DNA from: Pocillopora verrucosa
Lineage: Eukaryota > Cnidaria > Anthozoa > Scleractinia > Pocilloporidae
Assembly (NCBI RefSeq): GCF_036669915.1
Contig: NC_089322.1
Span: 18,407,719 to 18,471,718, forward strand
Length of the DNA stretch: 64,000 nt
Reading direction: 5' to 3'
In this document: positions 24,116-36,303 of the stretch, one piece after another
Layout: each line of letters starts with the position of its first letter
Numbering within the stretch: position 1 is the first letter of the stretch
The notes under the pieces: model-generated
What the model was told of the DNA's origin: nothing
Databases searched by the model: none
The model's input: only the letters and a program-made list of their open reading frames with translations
Program-made: the position numbers and the translations under genes

Positions 24116-26416
24116 TAAAGTTACCACATTGAATATTCTAACCTGCCAGACTGAGAACCTTTACATATGCGCTTTTTAGGCCGTATCACTTTTCTTTCGT
24201 GTGCTCTAAGAACACTCTATAACCACTGACACTTTTCATTGGCGAGCGAACCCTCTAACATGTTAAAATGGCTCTTTACAGTCGTGTATTTTAAGAACAA
24301 CAGTATTTCTCAAGAGTGACAATTTTACATCGTAGAGTAGAATGTAGTCAACCAGTCAATCATCTTGGCGCGCGCGGAAATGTGTACTATAGTACGTCTC
24401 TTATGTACTAGTCCTTTCTGATTATTTTATTTTAAACCATTCAAGGTATAACGAGGTGGTAGCAAACGAACCAAAGCAAATTGAAGAGAAACGGAGCGAT
24501 AAAAACAATTGTGACTGAACAGGATCAGCAGCAAATACATTAAACTTAAACAGATGCAGAACTGCTGGAACAATCACTGCTAAGGCGAGATAAGCTGTCA
24601 TGTAAAGCGCTTCATCCTCAAAAACAAGGACTGTTTTTTAGGACTCAACCATTTATTTGCACATTTTCCAACACGGGATTGCGTAAATCATCTGACTTAA
24701 ACGTTACTATAAATACCACAATGAAAGGCGAAGTTCACCTTGCTGTCCCATCCTCCCATTTTCCTTCATAACTACTTGAGACAGTTGTGGGACAAGCTCT
24801 GAAAACGCCCTCATTTACTCGTAGTATCTAAATACAAGACCTCTATAATTGCACCAGAAGACTTTCTTTTCCACGTTTCTTTTTTAACTTCATATATCAT
24901 TTACCAGGTAACTTTAACGTAGGCTTAGTTAATTAAGATTTTGCAATTTCGTGTCATATCTTCCTAACATGACGCTTTCAAGAGCAAAGTAATCGCCAGA
25001 TTTTCCTGTAAACAAGATATTGACAAAGTACCCCTCAGTAAAAAAAAAAGTTATATTTTGTCTCATTATACTTGAAGGTTTGGGAAACTAAAGAGCCGCG
25101 AAGCCACTTTGCTCTACATTTATACTGCCAGAAAAGAAATTTTACTTTTAAGTTTAGTTTTCGTGTTATTACTACTACAAGGAAAGAAATAAGAAATTGA
25201 ATTACGTTATATACACTAAAAAGTGAAAAAAAAGAGTGACATTTTTTTAATTTAGTCTCTGTGACCTGATAAATTTTTAATCTGCATGCAAAGATGCTGA
25301 AAGGAAAACTTCGAGGTTTCTTCAAGGTTTCAACCTTTTTGTTTCAGCCCGTTTGTGAGCAAATAGATTAACTTACTCCTCATAAAGGAAAGGAATCATT
25401 TTGTTTAATCAGCTGATATATACGGTCAGGATATATTTATACAACCAAGAAAAAAAAATAAGGAAAAGGATAACATCAGATACATGTCACAACAATATTT
25501 GGAGAAAGAATTACGTTTGTTTGTTGTTTTTTAAATTTGAATTACAGTTCGTTATTACGGGATAAATTACAATTTGTATCACAAGATATTCAAAGAAAAA
25601 GCCTCAATGAAAAGAATTTTTAGCGCCGATTTTTAGGGCGTTTTTCAAAATCTCAGCTTTTTTCCTCCAGCGTGTTCGTGCTCAAATAAGCTTGTGCGGG
25701 TGTTTCAATTTACTTGTCAAAAAACTAGGTCAATATTATACTTAGTAAAAAAACACAATTTCTTGCGTACAGTTTTTTCTTGATTATCGAGGACTTGATT
25801 AAATACTTATGACGCATATTTGCACTTATACTGTACACAGAGCACCAGTAATACATATATCTGCTTGAAATCGCAAATGAGTATCTCACTTCACCCAACG
25901 GTTCAAGACATTAAGAAGTTTAAGCCCCGCATCCGTGGAAGTTCTCTGAAAAAAACACAAAAAGCTAGTTGAAACGTGTAGCGAATCTTTAGCCGGTAAG
26001 ATAAAAGATTTTATTCAACATTTTCGTTTACCCAAATGAAATACTATTTGATGTCACTCTGAACATCCTAAGAAAAAAGCCAATTAATGAAATAAGCTTG
26101 TATCGTTTCAAATGGTTGGCTATTCAAAAGTTATCCATTTTGTAAATTTTACTCGCCACCCGTAACCGTGAAAACGCATTACAACATATGAAATGACCAA
26201 AAAATGTCCGACGGCGCCCAGACAGAAGGGAACGGCTTGCGATAGGATAGTGTCGCATTTTCTTTTCCTGCTTGATTAAGCTAAGTCTCATCCAGAGCTG
26301 ATTTTATCTGAAAGTAATTCTGTGATTGGAAAACACTCAATGCAACTACTTGCGAGGCATTTCTTCTGAAATAATTTTTTCGTAAGGTGTGGTCGTCCAC
26401 TTTCCCTTTTTTTTTA
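24116..26416. other. Long AT-rich stretch in the predicted intron of GPCR gene 3, no gene seen
   Basis: Only short frames, several depending on A or T runs (for example 25035-25325 on the minus strand). No domain-like sequence or consistent splice pattern was found. Confidence 0.45.
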
Positions 26417-26690
26417 TTTGTTTTTGTTTCTGGGTTCTTAAGCAAATTGAAGCTGTGTATCTGACAATGGCAACTAGAAAGAGCTTTATGAGTGTTCTGG
26501 GAAACATTTTACATTTTTCGGTCGTCATTATGAAAAATAACACACACTTAATCTCTTCAGTTTTTTTAACTGTTTCTCAGTTCCTGGACAAGCCACGACT
26601 ATATATCTGACAATGGCTACTAGAAAGAGCATTATCAGTGCTCTACGAAACATTTTACGTTTTATGGGTCGTACTCTGGAAAATAACAGA
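26417..26690. repeat. Diverged direct repeat, two units of about 125 bases
   Basis: Unit one (about 26417-26545) and unit two (about 26566-26690) share ATCTGACAATGGCAACTAG with ATCTGACAATGGCTACTAG, GAAACATTTTAC and GAAAATAACA. Both units are open on the plus strand from ATG GC(A/T) ACT AGA AAG AGC and on the minus strand. It lies 300 bases upstream of the gene 3 coding exon, inside the predicted intron. Function unknown. Confidence 0.55.
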
Positions 26691-26992
26691 AATTTGTTTT
26701 CGTAGTTCCATATGGTTCGCAAAAGGCCCAATCAAATCGGAAAAGAACCTCTGAAAATAAACACCCACGCTTGACGTTCTTAAGTGACTGGATGTGACCT
26801 CAGCACATTTTTTTGTGGCCAGTTAGACTTGTCATGATCATGATCAGCGAACTATTTCTCAAGTCAGGATGGCCAATCGTTTACCATCTACTCGCATGAT
26901 GCCTAAGATTCAAATCAAAACTTATAACAGTAATATGTATTTTCAGCTTGACGATGACCTTTATGAACTTTTTTCCCTTCTTTGTTTAGAAA

Positions 26993-27949
26993 ATGGCCCA
27001 GGATAGCTTTTCAAAGGACGGTTTCATCATTGCTTTCACGTTTTCAATGCTCATTAACCTATTCGGCAACATTCTCGTCTGCCTGGCGGTTCTGGCATTT
27101 CGAGACATGCGCATTCCAATGAATTATCTTCTGGTAAATCTTGCCGTCAGTGATATGATGGTTGCAGTCTTTATGTCTCCGAGGTTCGTCTTCAGCCGGA
27201 CGATGAACCATCCTAGGGGGACTCTCGGGGATTACCTGTGTAAGATCCTTACCGGAGATTCTTTCACCTGGACAGGTGCACTGGCTTCAGACTTCACTCT
27301 CGTCTGCATCGCAGTTGAGCGATATCTCGCCATCAACTTCCCCTATAGTGAGACAAAGAGGCTGACAACTAAAAAGCTTAGATTCGTCATTCCACTTTGC
27401 TGGATCTTTGCTATCGGAGTCAACCTACCGCCGTTTATGTACCTCAAGTACGACGAGAACTCTGGAAGCTGTGTCCCTTTCTGGCCAACACCAAACTTTA
27501 TGAAATACCACAGCGTCATTAACGGCCTGATATTCTTTGTCTTCCCTGCACTGATTATGGGGGTGCTCTACGCTCTTCTAATTTATCAACTCTGGTTCAG
27601 AAACACAGCTGCAACCACGTCTGTGTCTCAACAAGCAGTGCTCAAAAATAGACGTCACTCCACCAAGATGGTGATCACAGTGAGTTTGATCTATTGTATC
27701 TGTTGGTTTCCAAACTGTTTTGCTTACATCTACGTGGCCTTCTCGGCTAAGCAGTTGTTCGGGGAGGTACACACTGCATCGGTGCTGATGGTTTCTTTCA
27801 ACTCCGCTGTCAACCCTGTGATTTACAGCTTGCAGAGCCATCGATTCCGCCGCCATATAGCAGCGCTGTTGAAAAGATGCCGTCGCAACAAAGTTGGTGT
27901 TCATTACAAAACTACAGAAACAAACACTGTTCAAACCTCTACAACGTAG
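26993..27949 (+). CDS. Class A GPCR, peptide-receptor-like, tandem paralog 3 (318 aa)
   Basis: Intact intronless receptor with the family landmarks: FGNILVCL in TM1, NLAVSDMM in TM2, ERY after TM3, loop cysteine SGSCVPFW, CWFP in TM6 and NPVIY in TM7. It is the most diverged of the three, with changes concentrated in TM1-TM2 (12 of the first 60 residues against paralog 1), the third loop (RNTAATTSVSQQAV) and the tail (HYKTTETNTVQTSTT). The start of TM3 is unchanged (CKILTGDSFTWTGALASD), suggesting a conserved ligand-facing surface. The ATG at 26993 is three bases after an acceptor (CTTTGTTTAG). The open frame and conserved motifs indicate a functional gene. Confidence 0.92.
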   Translation: MAQDSFSKDGFIIAFTFSMLINLFGNILVCLAVLAFRDMRIPMNYLLVNLAVSDMMVAVFMSPRFVFSRTMNHPRGTLGDYLCKILTGDSFTWTGALASDFTLVCIAVERYLAINFPYSETKRLTTKKLRFVIPLCWIFAIGVNLPPFMYLKYDENSGSCVPFWPTPNFMKYHSVINGLIFFVFPALIMGVLYALLIYQLWFRNTAATTSVSQQAVLKNRRHSTKMVITVSLIYCICWFPNCFAYIYVAFSAKQLFGEVHTASVLMVSFNSAVNPVIYSLQSHRFRRHIAALLKRCRRNKVGVHYKTTETNTVQTSTT

Positions 27950-29029
27950 AGATTTGTAAACATTCCAACTCTCCAAGGAGAAGGGAAAGAAGGAAAAGGT
28001 AGGAGGAAAAACGTTCTTTACATTCGGCTTCAGACGGTTTGGAAGAAAATAGCTCTACCTTCCCACAACTGAATGAGTAGGGTCTCACTAGTGCTACCAC
28101 AAGAGCGACGAAGCCTGCGGGTTTCGAGTCTTCCAGAGGTCTGCAAGAAGAGATAAGCAAGGGTTCAGGCTCTCATTGTTCGTGCCAGATCCCTAACACA
28201 CACCTTGCACGCCCTTTTCGCTCGAGGGGAGAAACTCGTGGGCCTTGCTACTCCTGTCCCAGTACTAATCATTAAGCCCTGCCTGCAGACTGGCCTTCTC
28301 ATCGTTGGTGCTTCTTTGACTCGTCCCTATCTCCCACGCACTTTCCGCGGTCAAAAAGGGTGCGACTTGGGGCGAGTCAGTGTCAACTTAGTGAACTGAT
28401 AGCATCAATGACCTTATAAACTTCATATCTTGGACAGAAGCTGAATCGCTATTTTTGGATCATGATAATCGGGAAAAAGAGGTTTTAAGATCGATAATAT
28501 GACCCGCGCTAATTCTTCACCGTCATAAAGAATTCTCGTCACCTTAGTTGATAGTTTCAATTTACAACGCTTCACCCTTCAACTCCCAGAAGTGATTGAC
28601 AGGTAACTTCTCCCCATAATATCCATACATTATTTAGCAAACAGCCAATGAGAATAATCAAAATGATCATGTAGAAGTTGTTATCTTGATCCAACACCAA
28701 ATTCTCATAATTGATTTAAAGGAAATTTGTAACGGTAAGTGGGGAGAATTTACAATCAGATCTTGGGAGTTGTAGAATAAAGTTCTTCTCTACCTTGCTT
28801 TTATCTTAATTGGATTGTTTTCATTTCATTTTCCTCGAATCTCCTTGAATGCAAGAAATGTAAAGGGAAATACTGGTCAAGTTTTTGTTGGACTATTGAA
28901 TCATTACATCACACATTGACTCAATATATGCTGACGTAACTCCCTTTCCACATTTCTCCAAAAGGAGACATCATTTGATATGTTTTCCCTGCCATTTCAT
29001 TGCGAAACTCATGTAAATAAGAGCATTAG
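27950..29029. other. 3' flank of GPCR paralog 3
   Basis: Probable 3' UTR followed by a copy of the dispersed repeat at about 28566-28774 (ends GATCTTGGGAGTTGTAG). The open frame at 28205-28399 has no supporting features. No other gene seen. Confidence 0.45.
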
Positions 29030-29227
29030 AAATTTGCGGTCGTGATTACAAGGAATAAGCTCCTTGATCCTAGAAGTGAAAGCTTAATTGCAGCTCTAGT
29101 CCGTGGGGAATTTCAAGAATCAGCTGTTGCTAAATCATCAACCCAAGCGCTAGATAAATGTGTTCCCTCCGTAGCTAAGCCTCATGAAGAACAGGAGTTA
29201 AAGTGGTTTGAATTTTTACAAGATTAA
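29030..29227 (+). CDS. Possible terminal exon of an unrecognised gene (about 65 codons)
   Basis: After an acceptor-like GAGCATTAG at 29029 a frame opens without interruption to TAA at 29225. Its composition looks coding: acidic and Ala/Ser-rich, ending EEQELKWFEFLQD. AATAAA follows at about 29318. There is no ATG near the start, so it would be a last exon whose upstream partners I cannot place, or a fragment of a processed copy. No family recognised. Confidence 0.25.
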   Translation, partial: KFAVVITRNKLLDPRSESLIAALVRGEFQESAVAKSSTQALDKCVPSVAKPHEEQELKWFEFLQD

Positions 29228-29715
29228 ATAGCTTTTCTAGTGTTGTAGTCAGCTGAAATTATGGTGAAATCACTTTTTACAGCGTTCTTCGCTAAAGTAT
29301 TATTGATAAATTCCTCAATAAAAAATGGTAAAAGGTTTTTCATATTTTTTCTTTAATTATTAGCACCACTAGCAGCTTTAATAGCAATTTCTATAGCTTT
29401 AAAATAGATATAAAGATGTATAAATTAAGCGTCTATACTAATCCACACTTAAGTCTTAGAAATAAATAAAATACATAAAGAAAACAAACTTCTCGCTTCA
29501 CTCTAGCTTGAATAAACTGCACAAAACTGTTCAATAAATGCTTAAACTATGCTTTTTCTTTATCGGGAGTTATAAATAAAACATGGTTTTTTAACCACAA
29601 GATAATTTTTCGCATTTCAGTGCTTGCCTTGCGGTTTTCTCATGCTCAGATTTACAGTCAAAAAGATGTGCACTGCGCTTACAATTTTCAAGCGTGAGCA
29701 ATAAGCAGCAATAAG

Positions 29716-30330
29716 CTACGATCGTATCATCATTAATGAGGTCCTCCAGTGTTGAAGGTTCAAAGTAAAAGACTTTAGTTCTGAATTGTCTAAGTTTTCA
29801 GGGAATATACGACCCAAGGAATTCCTTGAACCGCTTACGAGCATAAGTTTCTGTCGACATTTCAGTAACAGTTCCTTTGTGGCGGGAAGCCGGACATATT
29901 TTCCGGAAGTAGTGAGCTCAAAGTCCATATGCTCTGTTGAGGTTTCACGTTTTCCTATCAGCGCGGTTGGATCAGCGACTAACGCCATTGCTTTCGCTAA
30001 AAGAATTTGAGACAACCACTCGTTCCTTTCATCTTGCGAGAAACAAGACAGAAAAAATGTCCGATTCGCAATCTCGCCGGCAGATACAGATCGCTTTACA
30101 AGCCGTAAGCAGTACTTTGTATGTTTATCTGCCTGTTCGTCTATATACAGAGACATGTCATTGAAGAATATAACCTCCTTGGGTGCCTCTTGCAATGATT
30201 CCGCTTCAGTTCTATAGTAACATAGGCACTCTTTGCTCAGGACGAAATAACGGAGATGCCATTGTTTCAGAATTTCGCTTTGCTTTAGAAGGTAACCTTG
30301 TTTTAACGGCTGTGTGTATGCACCTTTCAT
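29716..30330 (-). CDS. PH-domain protein, intronless, 204 aa (copy 1)
   Basis: A pleckstrin-homology domain occupies about residues 10-110. It begins KQGYLLKQSEILKQWHLRYF, has the LCYYRTEAE strand, and ends with the helix containing the family's conserved Trp (ERNEWLSQIL). Such domains bind phosphoinositides or proteins and recruit the protein to membranes. Ligand specificity cannot be read here. The C-terminal half has no known domain but shares two short motifs with its paralog at 36304: KCRQKL and a C-terminal WRTSLMMI. The start is the ATG at 30330; earlier in-frame codons up to a stop at 30378 contain no ATG. It lies opposite its paralog, with 6 kb between their starts, pointing to an inverted duplication. 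Confidence 0.85.
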   Translation of the reverse strand: MKGAYTQPLKQGYLLKQSEILKQWHLRYFVLSKECLCYYRTEAESLQEAPKEVIFFNDMSLYIDEQADKHTKYCLRLVKRSVSAGEIANRTFFLSCFSQDERNEWLSQILLAKAMALVADPTALIGKRETSTEHMDFELTTSGKYVRLPATKELLLKCRQKLMLVSGSRNSLGRIFPENLDNSELKSFTLNLQHWRTSLMMIRS

Positions 30331-30515
30331 TTCTTTCGAAGCTCTCCTGGGTTTCCAGGCAATCAATTTCCGTCGCTATGTGTACAGGTCTGTTTTTCAA
30401 ACATAAACTCTGTTTCTGTACTTTACACAAACTTCAGAAGCGGCAATCTTTCAGGAATCAGACGGGAACTTCGTAATTCCTCGAACCTCAAATGCGAGAA
30501 TACCGTCTCCAAGAA

Positions 30516-30523
30516 TTTATATA
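30516..30523 (-). promoter_or_regulatory. TATA box of PH gene copy 1
   Basis: TATATAAA on the minus strand, 186 bases upstream of the ATG at 30330. This implies a start site near 30490 and a 5' UTR of about 160 bases. Sequence match and position only. Confidence 0.4.
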
Positions 30524-30802
30524 GACGTCAGGCAAGGTCAACAACGGAAAACCGGTCATGTGACACCATGTGATGAGCGTATGCTCTTTGCCTACCGAGA
30601 GATGACTGGCTGTTCCATAGGATATCAACTGTCCGAAATAAGAGTACTTTGATTGAAAAAATTCACTACTTTTTAAAAATAGCAACGCAATCTTTTCCCC
30701 CCTGCCGTCGACAGTTTATAGATGTTATCTGTGTGCACAGAAGCATGTCATGCGACCCATGGAAATTGATATGATATGAGGCAATACGGACGAAAATAGA
30801 AT

Positions 30803-31083
30803 ATGCTTTCTCAGAAGAACCGTTATTGCTTATGTAAGTAGCTTTTCCTTTTTATTTCGATACTGATGGAAAAATTTCCTTAGGTTTGGTTCGAAGTACT
30901 TTCCTAAATTTACCCTTGTCTTTGGTCAGCCAAAACCTTAGACTACAATTTCGGAGATCACGCAAACACGAGATGAAAACAGCACGCGATCCTTACACTA
31001 TGTCGCAACGAAAACGGCGAAGCGCGTTGAGCCATAAATTTCAGTTTCAGTCTTCAGAATCTCGCAACAATTTCGATCTCTAG
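30803..31083 (+). CDS. Possible two-exon small gene (76 aa), divergent from PH copy 1
   Basis: ATG at 30803 opens exon 30803-30833, followed by a strong donor (GTAAGT). A short intron of 50 bases ends at TTTCCTTAG (30883). Exon 30884-31083 continues in phase and ends with TAG. The predicted protein is basic and Ser/Arg-rich (SQRKRRSALSHKFQFQSS, ending SRNNFDL) without a signal peptide or known domain. AATAAA-like text lies at about 31251. The in-phase junction is the main evidence. The intron would be unusually short, so confidence is low. Confidence 0.3.
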
Positions 31084-33835
31084 TGCTAAGTTTCTTTCAG
31101 TTTCAGAACCATTTTTGACTTAATGTGTAACAACAGGTTGGGTCCAAATTGCTGTATTCAAATAAGGGTCATGTCATTAATGACCGTTCTTCAATGAAAA
31201 TTATTAGAAAGAAAACTTTGTGATAGTATGACGTAGTTCTGCGGAAATCTAATAAAATTCAGAGATAAAACACAGGAGGGGCTATTTTTCTGATCCTGGG
31301 AACAGTTCTTTTCCCCTGCCTATGCAGCCGTAGTTTTCTAAGGTCTCCTGGGTGTCTTGCAATCGACAATTTTCCCCTTTTTAAATTGGCTCCCTAAAAA
31401 AAATATTTTTATTTCGAAAGTATTCGATTTCGGTTATTTCCCGATCTGACAGACAATGATTCTAAAGAAAGTCTAAAAATCTACTTTAGTATATCAAAAC
31501 TGACCCCGTGTTGACAAATGTCCAAATATGTGAAAACGCGGTTTATTCGTGTTCTGCCAACATAGCTGGGATGTTTATTTAGGAGGCCCTCAGTAAAATG
31601 TAGACTGAGACTTGGAAGTTAATCTGGAAATTCGCAAGAGGAAAATTTGAATTAGCAAGGGGAGAAACAAAGGTCCGAAATCGGCCGTGATTTGACGCAC
31701 GTGCATGGTATACCATCGAACTGATATATATGTTTTTGAATTTATATTTTCATTTTCTTCGCTGAAAACCACCTGAGTAAAGGACATTTTGGAAGATTTC
31801 ACAAAACAGGATGCATACGTTGTGGCTGCTCAAGATTTCTTGAACAGAATTGTCCCTTGTTGTTTGAATTTGTTAGCCACCATTTCTCAGAAGTGTTTTC
31901 ATTTCCGATTTGATCCTATCAGCCAAGGACAAATTTTTAAATCTCTTGCTTCGCGGAATCTTTTTGAATTTTTCTGAATAGAAGGCTTGTTCAGTATCAT
32001 TCCAACGATGGAATGAAACAGATCTTTTCTCTCTACTCATTTATTTATATTTTAAATATATATACATGATAACAATTTCTTGCATAAAATTTACGAAACT
32101 TGTTTCAGCTGGACTCAGTCCTCCAGCTGTAAAAACCAATATTTTTGGGACAGCCAGCGCTGTTGCATGTAATTGTTTATATTTGCCAGCTATTAGGATG
32201 TCAAAATGTTTTGCAATCAGTTATAAGTTCAAAGGATTTGCGATTTTTTTTAAGCATTGAATTACATAGGAAGGAGGTAGACAAAGAATCGGATCAGTCT
32301 GAACTAATTGTTAATACCGAGAGATATGTATGATTGGCAATATTATAACGGTGATTCTTAAAAAAGACGAACGGTGTTGCGTCATGATCCGTTGAATCAT
32401 AAGTAGATAACTGTATTAAAATTTATCATAATGACTGTTGCTGGGGTGAAAAGTTTAAGTCACCTCATCAGTGCGCATAGAGCAAAATCGAACCTGGAGG
32501 TGTAAGGTAAGGTTGCAAATGTAATAAGGAGTTTGAAAACTTTAAAGCTTAATTCTTTAAGTTGCTCATAGTCAGCAGTTAAGACAGCCTCGGCTAAGCA
32601 TTTAATAAAGGGATTTATTATTCCTCTATTGTTTCATTCTCGAGCGTTTTGACATCTAAATTTCGAAAGACTTCCTATTGTCTATCTGAGCTTCGTACCG
32701 ATCTGAACTTTGGCGTGCGCGAAAGACGAAAACAACCACAACGAAATTATTAGTATATTCCTCTGACCAACAAAAAACCCCTGATGTTTTTAAAAGACTA
32801 ATCTGTTAAAGTCAAGCCTAAGAGACGAACTTAAGTTTGGATCATTCAGTAAGGCCAATTTGTGGCTCCGTTTTCCGTCTGTATAGTTTCCTTGTTCTAC
32901 AGCGTAATACCGTGGCATATTTTACACGTTCTGTTGCCTAAATAAGGTAAAATTGCGTATTAGTAGAATGATAATTCCGGTTACCATAAGGCCCCCAGGC
33001 AAGATACAGGCTCTGGATTCAAAAAGTTCTGTAACATCTGAAGACATATTGAGTCATTGACGCTCTACGGGGCTGCTCACTACAGAATTTTCCAACAGCT
33101 ACATCTTTAAATTTAATTTTAACCCTCTAATCTTTTTTTTGCTTCAGGATCGCAAAAAATTTCAGCGCACTGAATGAGTAACCTTGGAATGAAATACTGA
33201 CCACTGACACAACCGCTATGTCGCAAAACGGAAATGACGACTCCAGATTCCATCACATTTTGCGGTCAAGCAGATGTAATCAGTCTTTTTTTTTCCTGTT
33301 TTCAGCAAACAAAAATTGTGAGTTCTGAGAAAATCTCATTGTGACGGCTGGTTAACGTGCAAGTGACTCAATCATTTGTACTTGCACAGGCATCATGCGG
33401 ACCTTAGCTCGGTCAAACCTGGATCCAAGTTTAGATGGTGACGTCATGAATCCACTTTTCCCAGAAGTTGCGTAGTGTAGAAACAGACTTTTAAAACTTT
33501 GTTCACAACTCTTAGGTCTGTTTATTCAAACAAAGCTAATTCTTGTTCATAAACTGCATTATAAACTACCTTCAATTTTGCCGAACCCTTGTAACTGAAT
33601 ATTTATTTTTGTGAAAAGTGTCAAGACGGCCAAAAGCTGACAGTGGGAAAAGTATTTTTTGGAATCTAATCGATCCACTTGTAGGAGAACCAAAGGCCCA
33701 TTGATTGCGCAAAAACCATGGTTTCGGTTAGACCTCGTGTAAATAACCAACCCTAAATGCTTTTCCGTTTTATTATTTTGGTCTCCTCTAATCAAATTGC
33801 TATTCAGAGCGTTTCTTTGGAGCTAATAAGGACGC
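31084..33835. other. Intergenic DNA, no gene seen
   Basis: Only short frames without splice support. No repeat with clear ends was identified before the dispersed repeat at 33836. Confidence 0.45.
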
Positions 33836-34045
33836 TAACCTTTTCACTTCCAAGATCTCATTGGTAATTCTCCTTACTGTCTGCCATACAATTCTTATAA
33901 AGTTAGTTCTAAGAATTTGGTATTGAATCAACTAACAATCCCCTAACCGACATTTTTCTTTATTCTCATCACTTGTCTGATTTATATCGTATTGATTTAG
34001 TAAGGAAAAAATTATGTCTTGGTCGCTTATGGGATTTAAAGGGAT
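33836..34045 (-). repeat. Dispersed 210-base repeat, reverse orientation
   Basis: Reads CACTTCCAAGATCTCATTGG at the left and GTCGCTTATGGGATTTAAAGGG at the right in part, the reverse of the element at 23457-23664. A shorter, more diverged piece of a related family is at about 34940-35045. Confidence 0.6.
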
Positions 34046-35392
34046 AACTACATTTTAAAAGGCTTTACCTATGAGATGATTAAGTCTGAGTCGCTTCGCT
34101 AAGTTTTTTGTTCAGTTCGGAAACGTTATTTTCCGAAAAAAAACAGTCTAAAGACGGTCAGTTTCGCTTAAGATCTACTTCTTCGACAGAAATGCTACAC
34201 TTTCTATAATCTCAACGTCAGCGTAAAGCGGAAACAATTTTTCCTGATCAGACGCGATAAAGAGCTTACTCGATATGGTAAATTTGATTAGCACAAAGGG
34301 TACTTGAGGGGTAAAACCCTCGTTCTGACAGCATCTACCTTTCTGGCCGGGGTTTTCAGGGGGAATTAAAAAAAAAAACTTGTAATCTCCGGCTTGAACT
34401 CGGTCGAAGTCCAAAACGTTTTCTCTTTCGTGAGCGGGGTGTGAGCGAAACGACGGCTAGATCTTTGACATTCAGGTTTCACCAGGAGAGTAAATCTGAA
34501 TTTAATAGTTATCACTTGTTTGTCAACTTAGAAGTACGTGCTTGGACTTTTGGCTGATTATCAAAAGCCTGCAGGGCTATGTGATATGGGGAATTATTTT
34601 TAAGGTCAAAAAATAAGCAAAAGTTAATTACATGTATCACCCATATTTTCACTGCGTGCTTCAACATGCATTTGGACGTAAAAAAAAGCTGTTCAATTCT
34701 TTCGTGTGTTTGAACGCACTTTAACTTCAGAAAGAGAAAGGTTGAAGGAAAAAGAGTCCCCCTTGCCACCTACGTCACGTCCTGTGAAACCTGTCCAACG
34801 AGAACACTCGGGGGAACCGTGGTAGTGTCCACCTTGTGCAGGGTTTTAAAACCATTGCACTCTCAAGGGTGAGCAGCAAAGATTTTCTTCTTCTATTAGC
34901 CATACACATTCCGGCAGAGATGTTATGTGAAGAAAGAGAAATGTCAATTTGGAGATATTGCCTGATTTAACAACAAATTCTATAGGTTAAAACGGTAAAA
35001 AATATGTGGTAGAGAGTGGGGAGAATTTATAATCAGATCTGGTGAATGAAATTACTCTACAGGCTCACGCAAACTGCGAAATGATAAGCACCTTTTGAGA
35101 GCGTTTCAGGGTCAACTGTACTTATCATTGCAATAACTTTTATTCATCGAATTTCATGTATCTTTCTTCGTGTTTAAAACTTGTTCCAGCGAATTATCAA
35201 AAGACAAGCTTTTTGCAAATGTTTTTGGTAGAATAATTGGCGCGTTTTGCTTAGTGTAGGTTGTCGTTTGACTTGCCGATTCGGCACATCAAGGTATAAT
35301 GACATTGTGTATAATTGGATAATAATTTGAATTGTACAGCAGGAAGGATTCATTTAGCAGTTTTCAGTCGTAAAATCCCTTAGAGTGTCCTT

Positions 35393-35632
35393 TCACTTAG
35401 GTCGCGAGTCAAAAAAAAGCTCAGTTTCAATGTCCTCGTCCACCTCATAAGGCTGCGCACTGAAACGGTGACGGTAATTCAAAGGGAGAAAGACAAAATA
35501 GGGTTTTATGTTTATTAGGTTAATATGACATGGGGTTCGCTCGATACAGATATTTTCACTGTTTTCCTCCAACTTCACATACTTGCTCACTGGGACCAAA
35601 CAAACAAAACAAATGAAACGCAAACTCCCCAT
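35393..35632 (-). CDS. Possible small secreted protein (79 aa), divergent from PH copy 2
   Basis: From the ATG at 35632 the N-terminus looks like a signal peptide (MGSLRFICFVCLVPVSKYV). An acidic and aromatic mature part follows, ending QPYEVDEDIETELFFDSRP. The frame extends upstream to another ATG at 35683. There are two cysteines after the signal region and no obvious dibasic-amide peptide repeats. No family recognised. It lies about 670 bases from the oppositely oriented PH gene, mirroring the candidate at 30803, but the two small proteins show no similarity. It could be a chance frame. Confidence 0.28.
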   Translation of the reverse strand: MGSLRFICFVCLVPVSKYVKLEENSENICIERTPCHINLINIKPYFVFLPLNYRHRFSAQPYEVDEDIETELFFDSRPK

Positions 35633-36303
35633 CAAAATGATCAGTTCTTCTGACACAAGGCGTTCACACTCGTGTAAAATCATTAGCAAAGCAAAGTTCG
35701 TAAACGCGGGGATTCATTGCACTTTACAGAGAAGTAGAAATTGCTGTTTATCTCCACTTAACTAAACACACACGAAAACATGTTTACGAACAAGGTGCTG
35801 ACAATGCGCATGCCAAGCGCGTTACTATTTCAATAGCAAAACCTTTTCTCCCAAAACAAAGCGCATTATTGTTATCTACAGGTGAGACCACTCAGCCAGG
35901 CATTAAGCGAAGGGAAACTTAATCTCACAATTGTTAGAGGACATCCGATCCTTGAAATGATAACAGCGGCGTATTTTTTTGACCTTTCGCTCCGTTTCAG
36001 GAAGACGGGACGCTCCAGAGCTTCAGTAAGGCTCTAAAGGAGGTGTCGTGAGGGAGTCGACTCATATTATTGTGTCCCGCCGAGGGCTGTTCCTGACCTT
36101 CTTTTACCAATCGAGGCCGTGCAAGGCACGCAGTGGCGCCAGGATAGGTATTTGCACTGCGTTCACATTCCTCATAACTCGTCTTACAATTTTGCACGGA
36201 ACCATTAAGACCTTAACATTGCAAGTCTTGCACTGGCTCAGCTCTCGTTGCGCTTACAGATTGGACAAGATTCTGACACTTGTACAATACAGCTCCACTG
36301 AGA

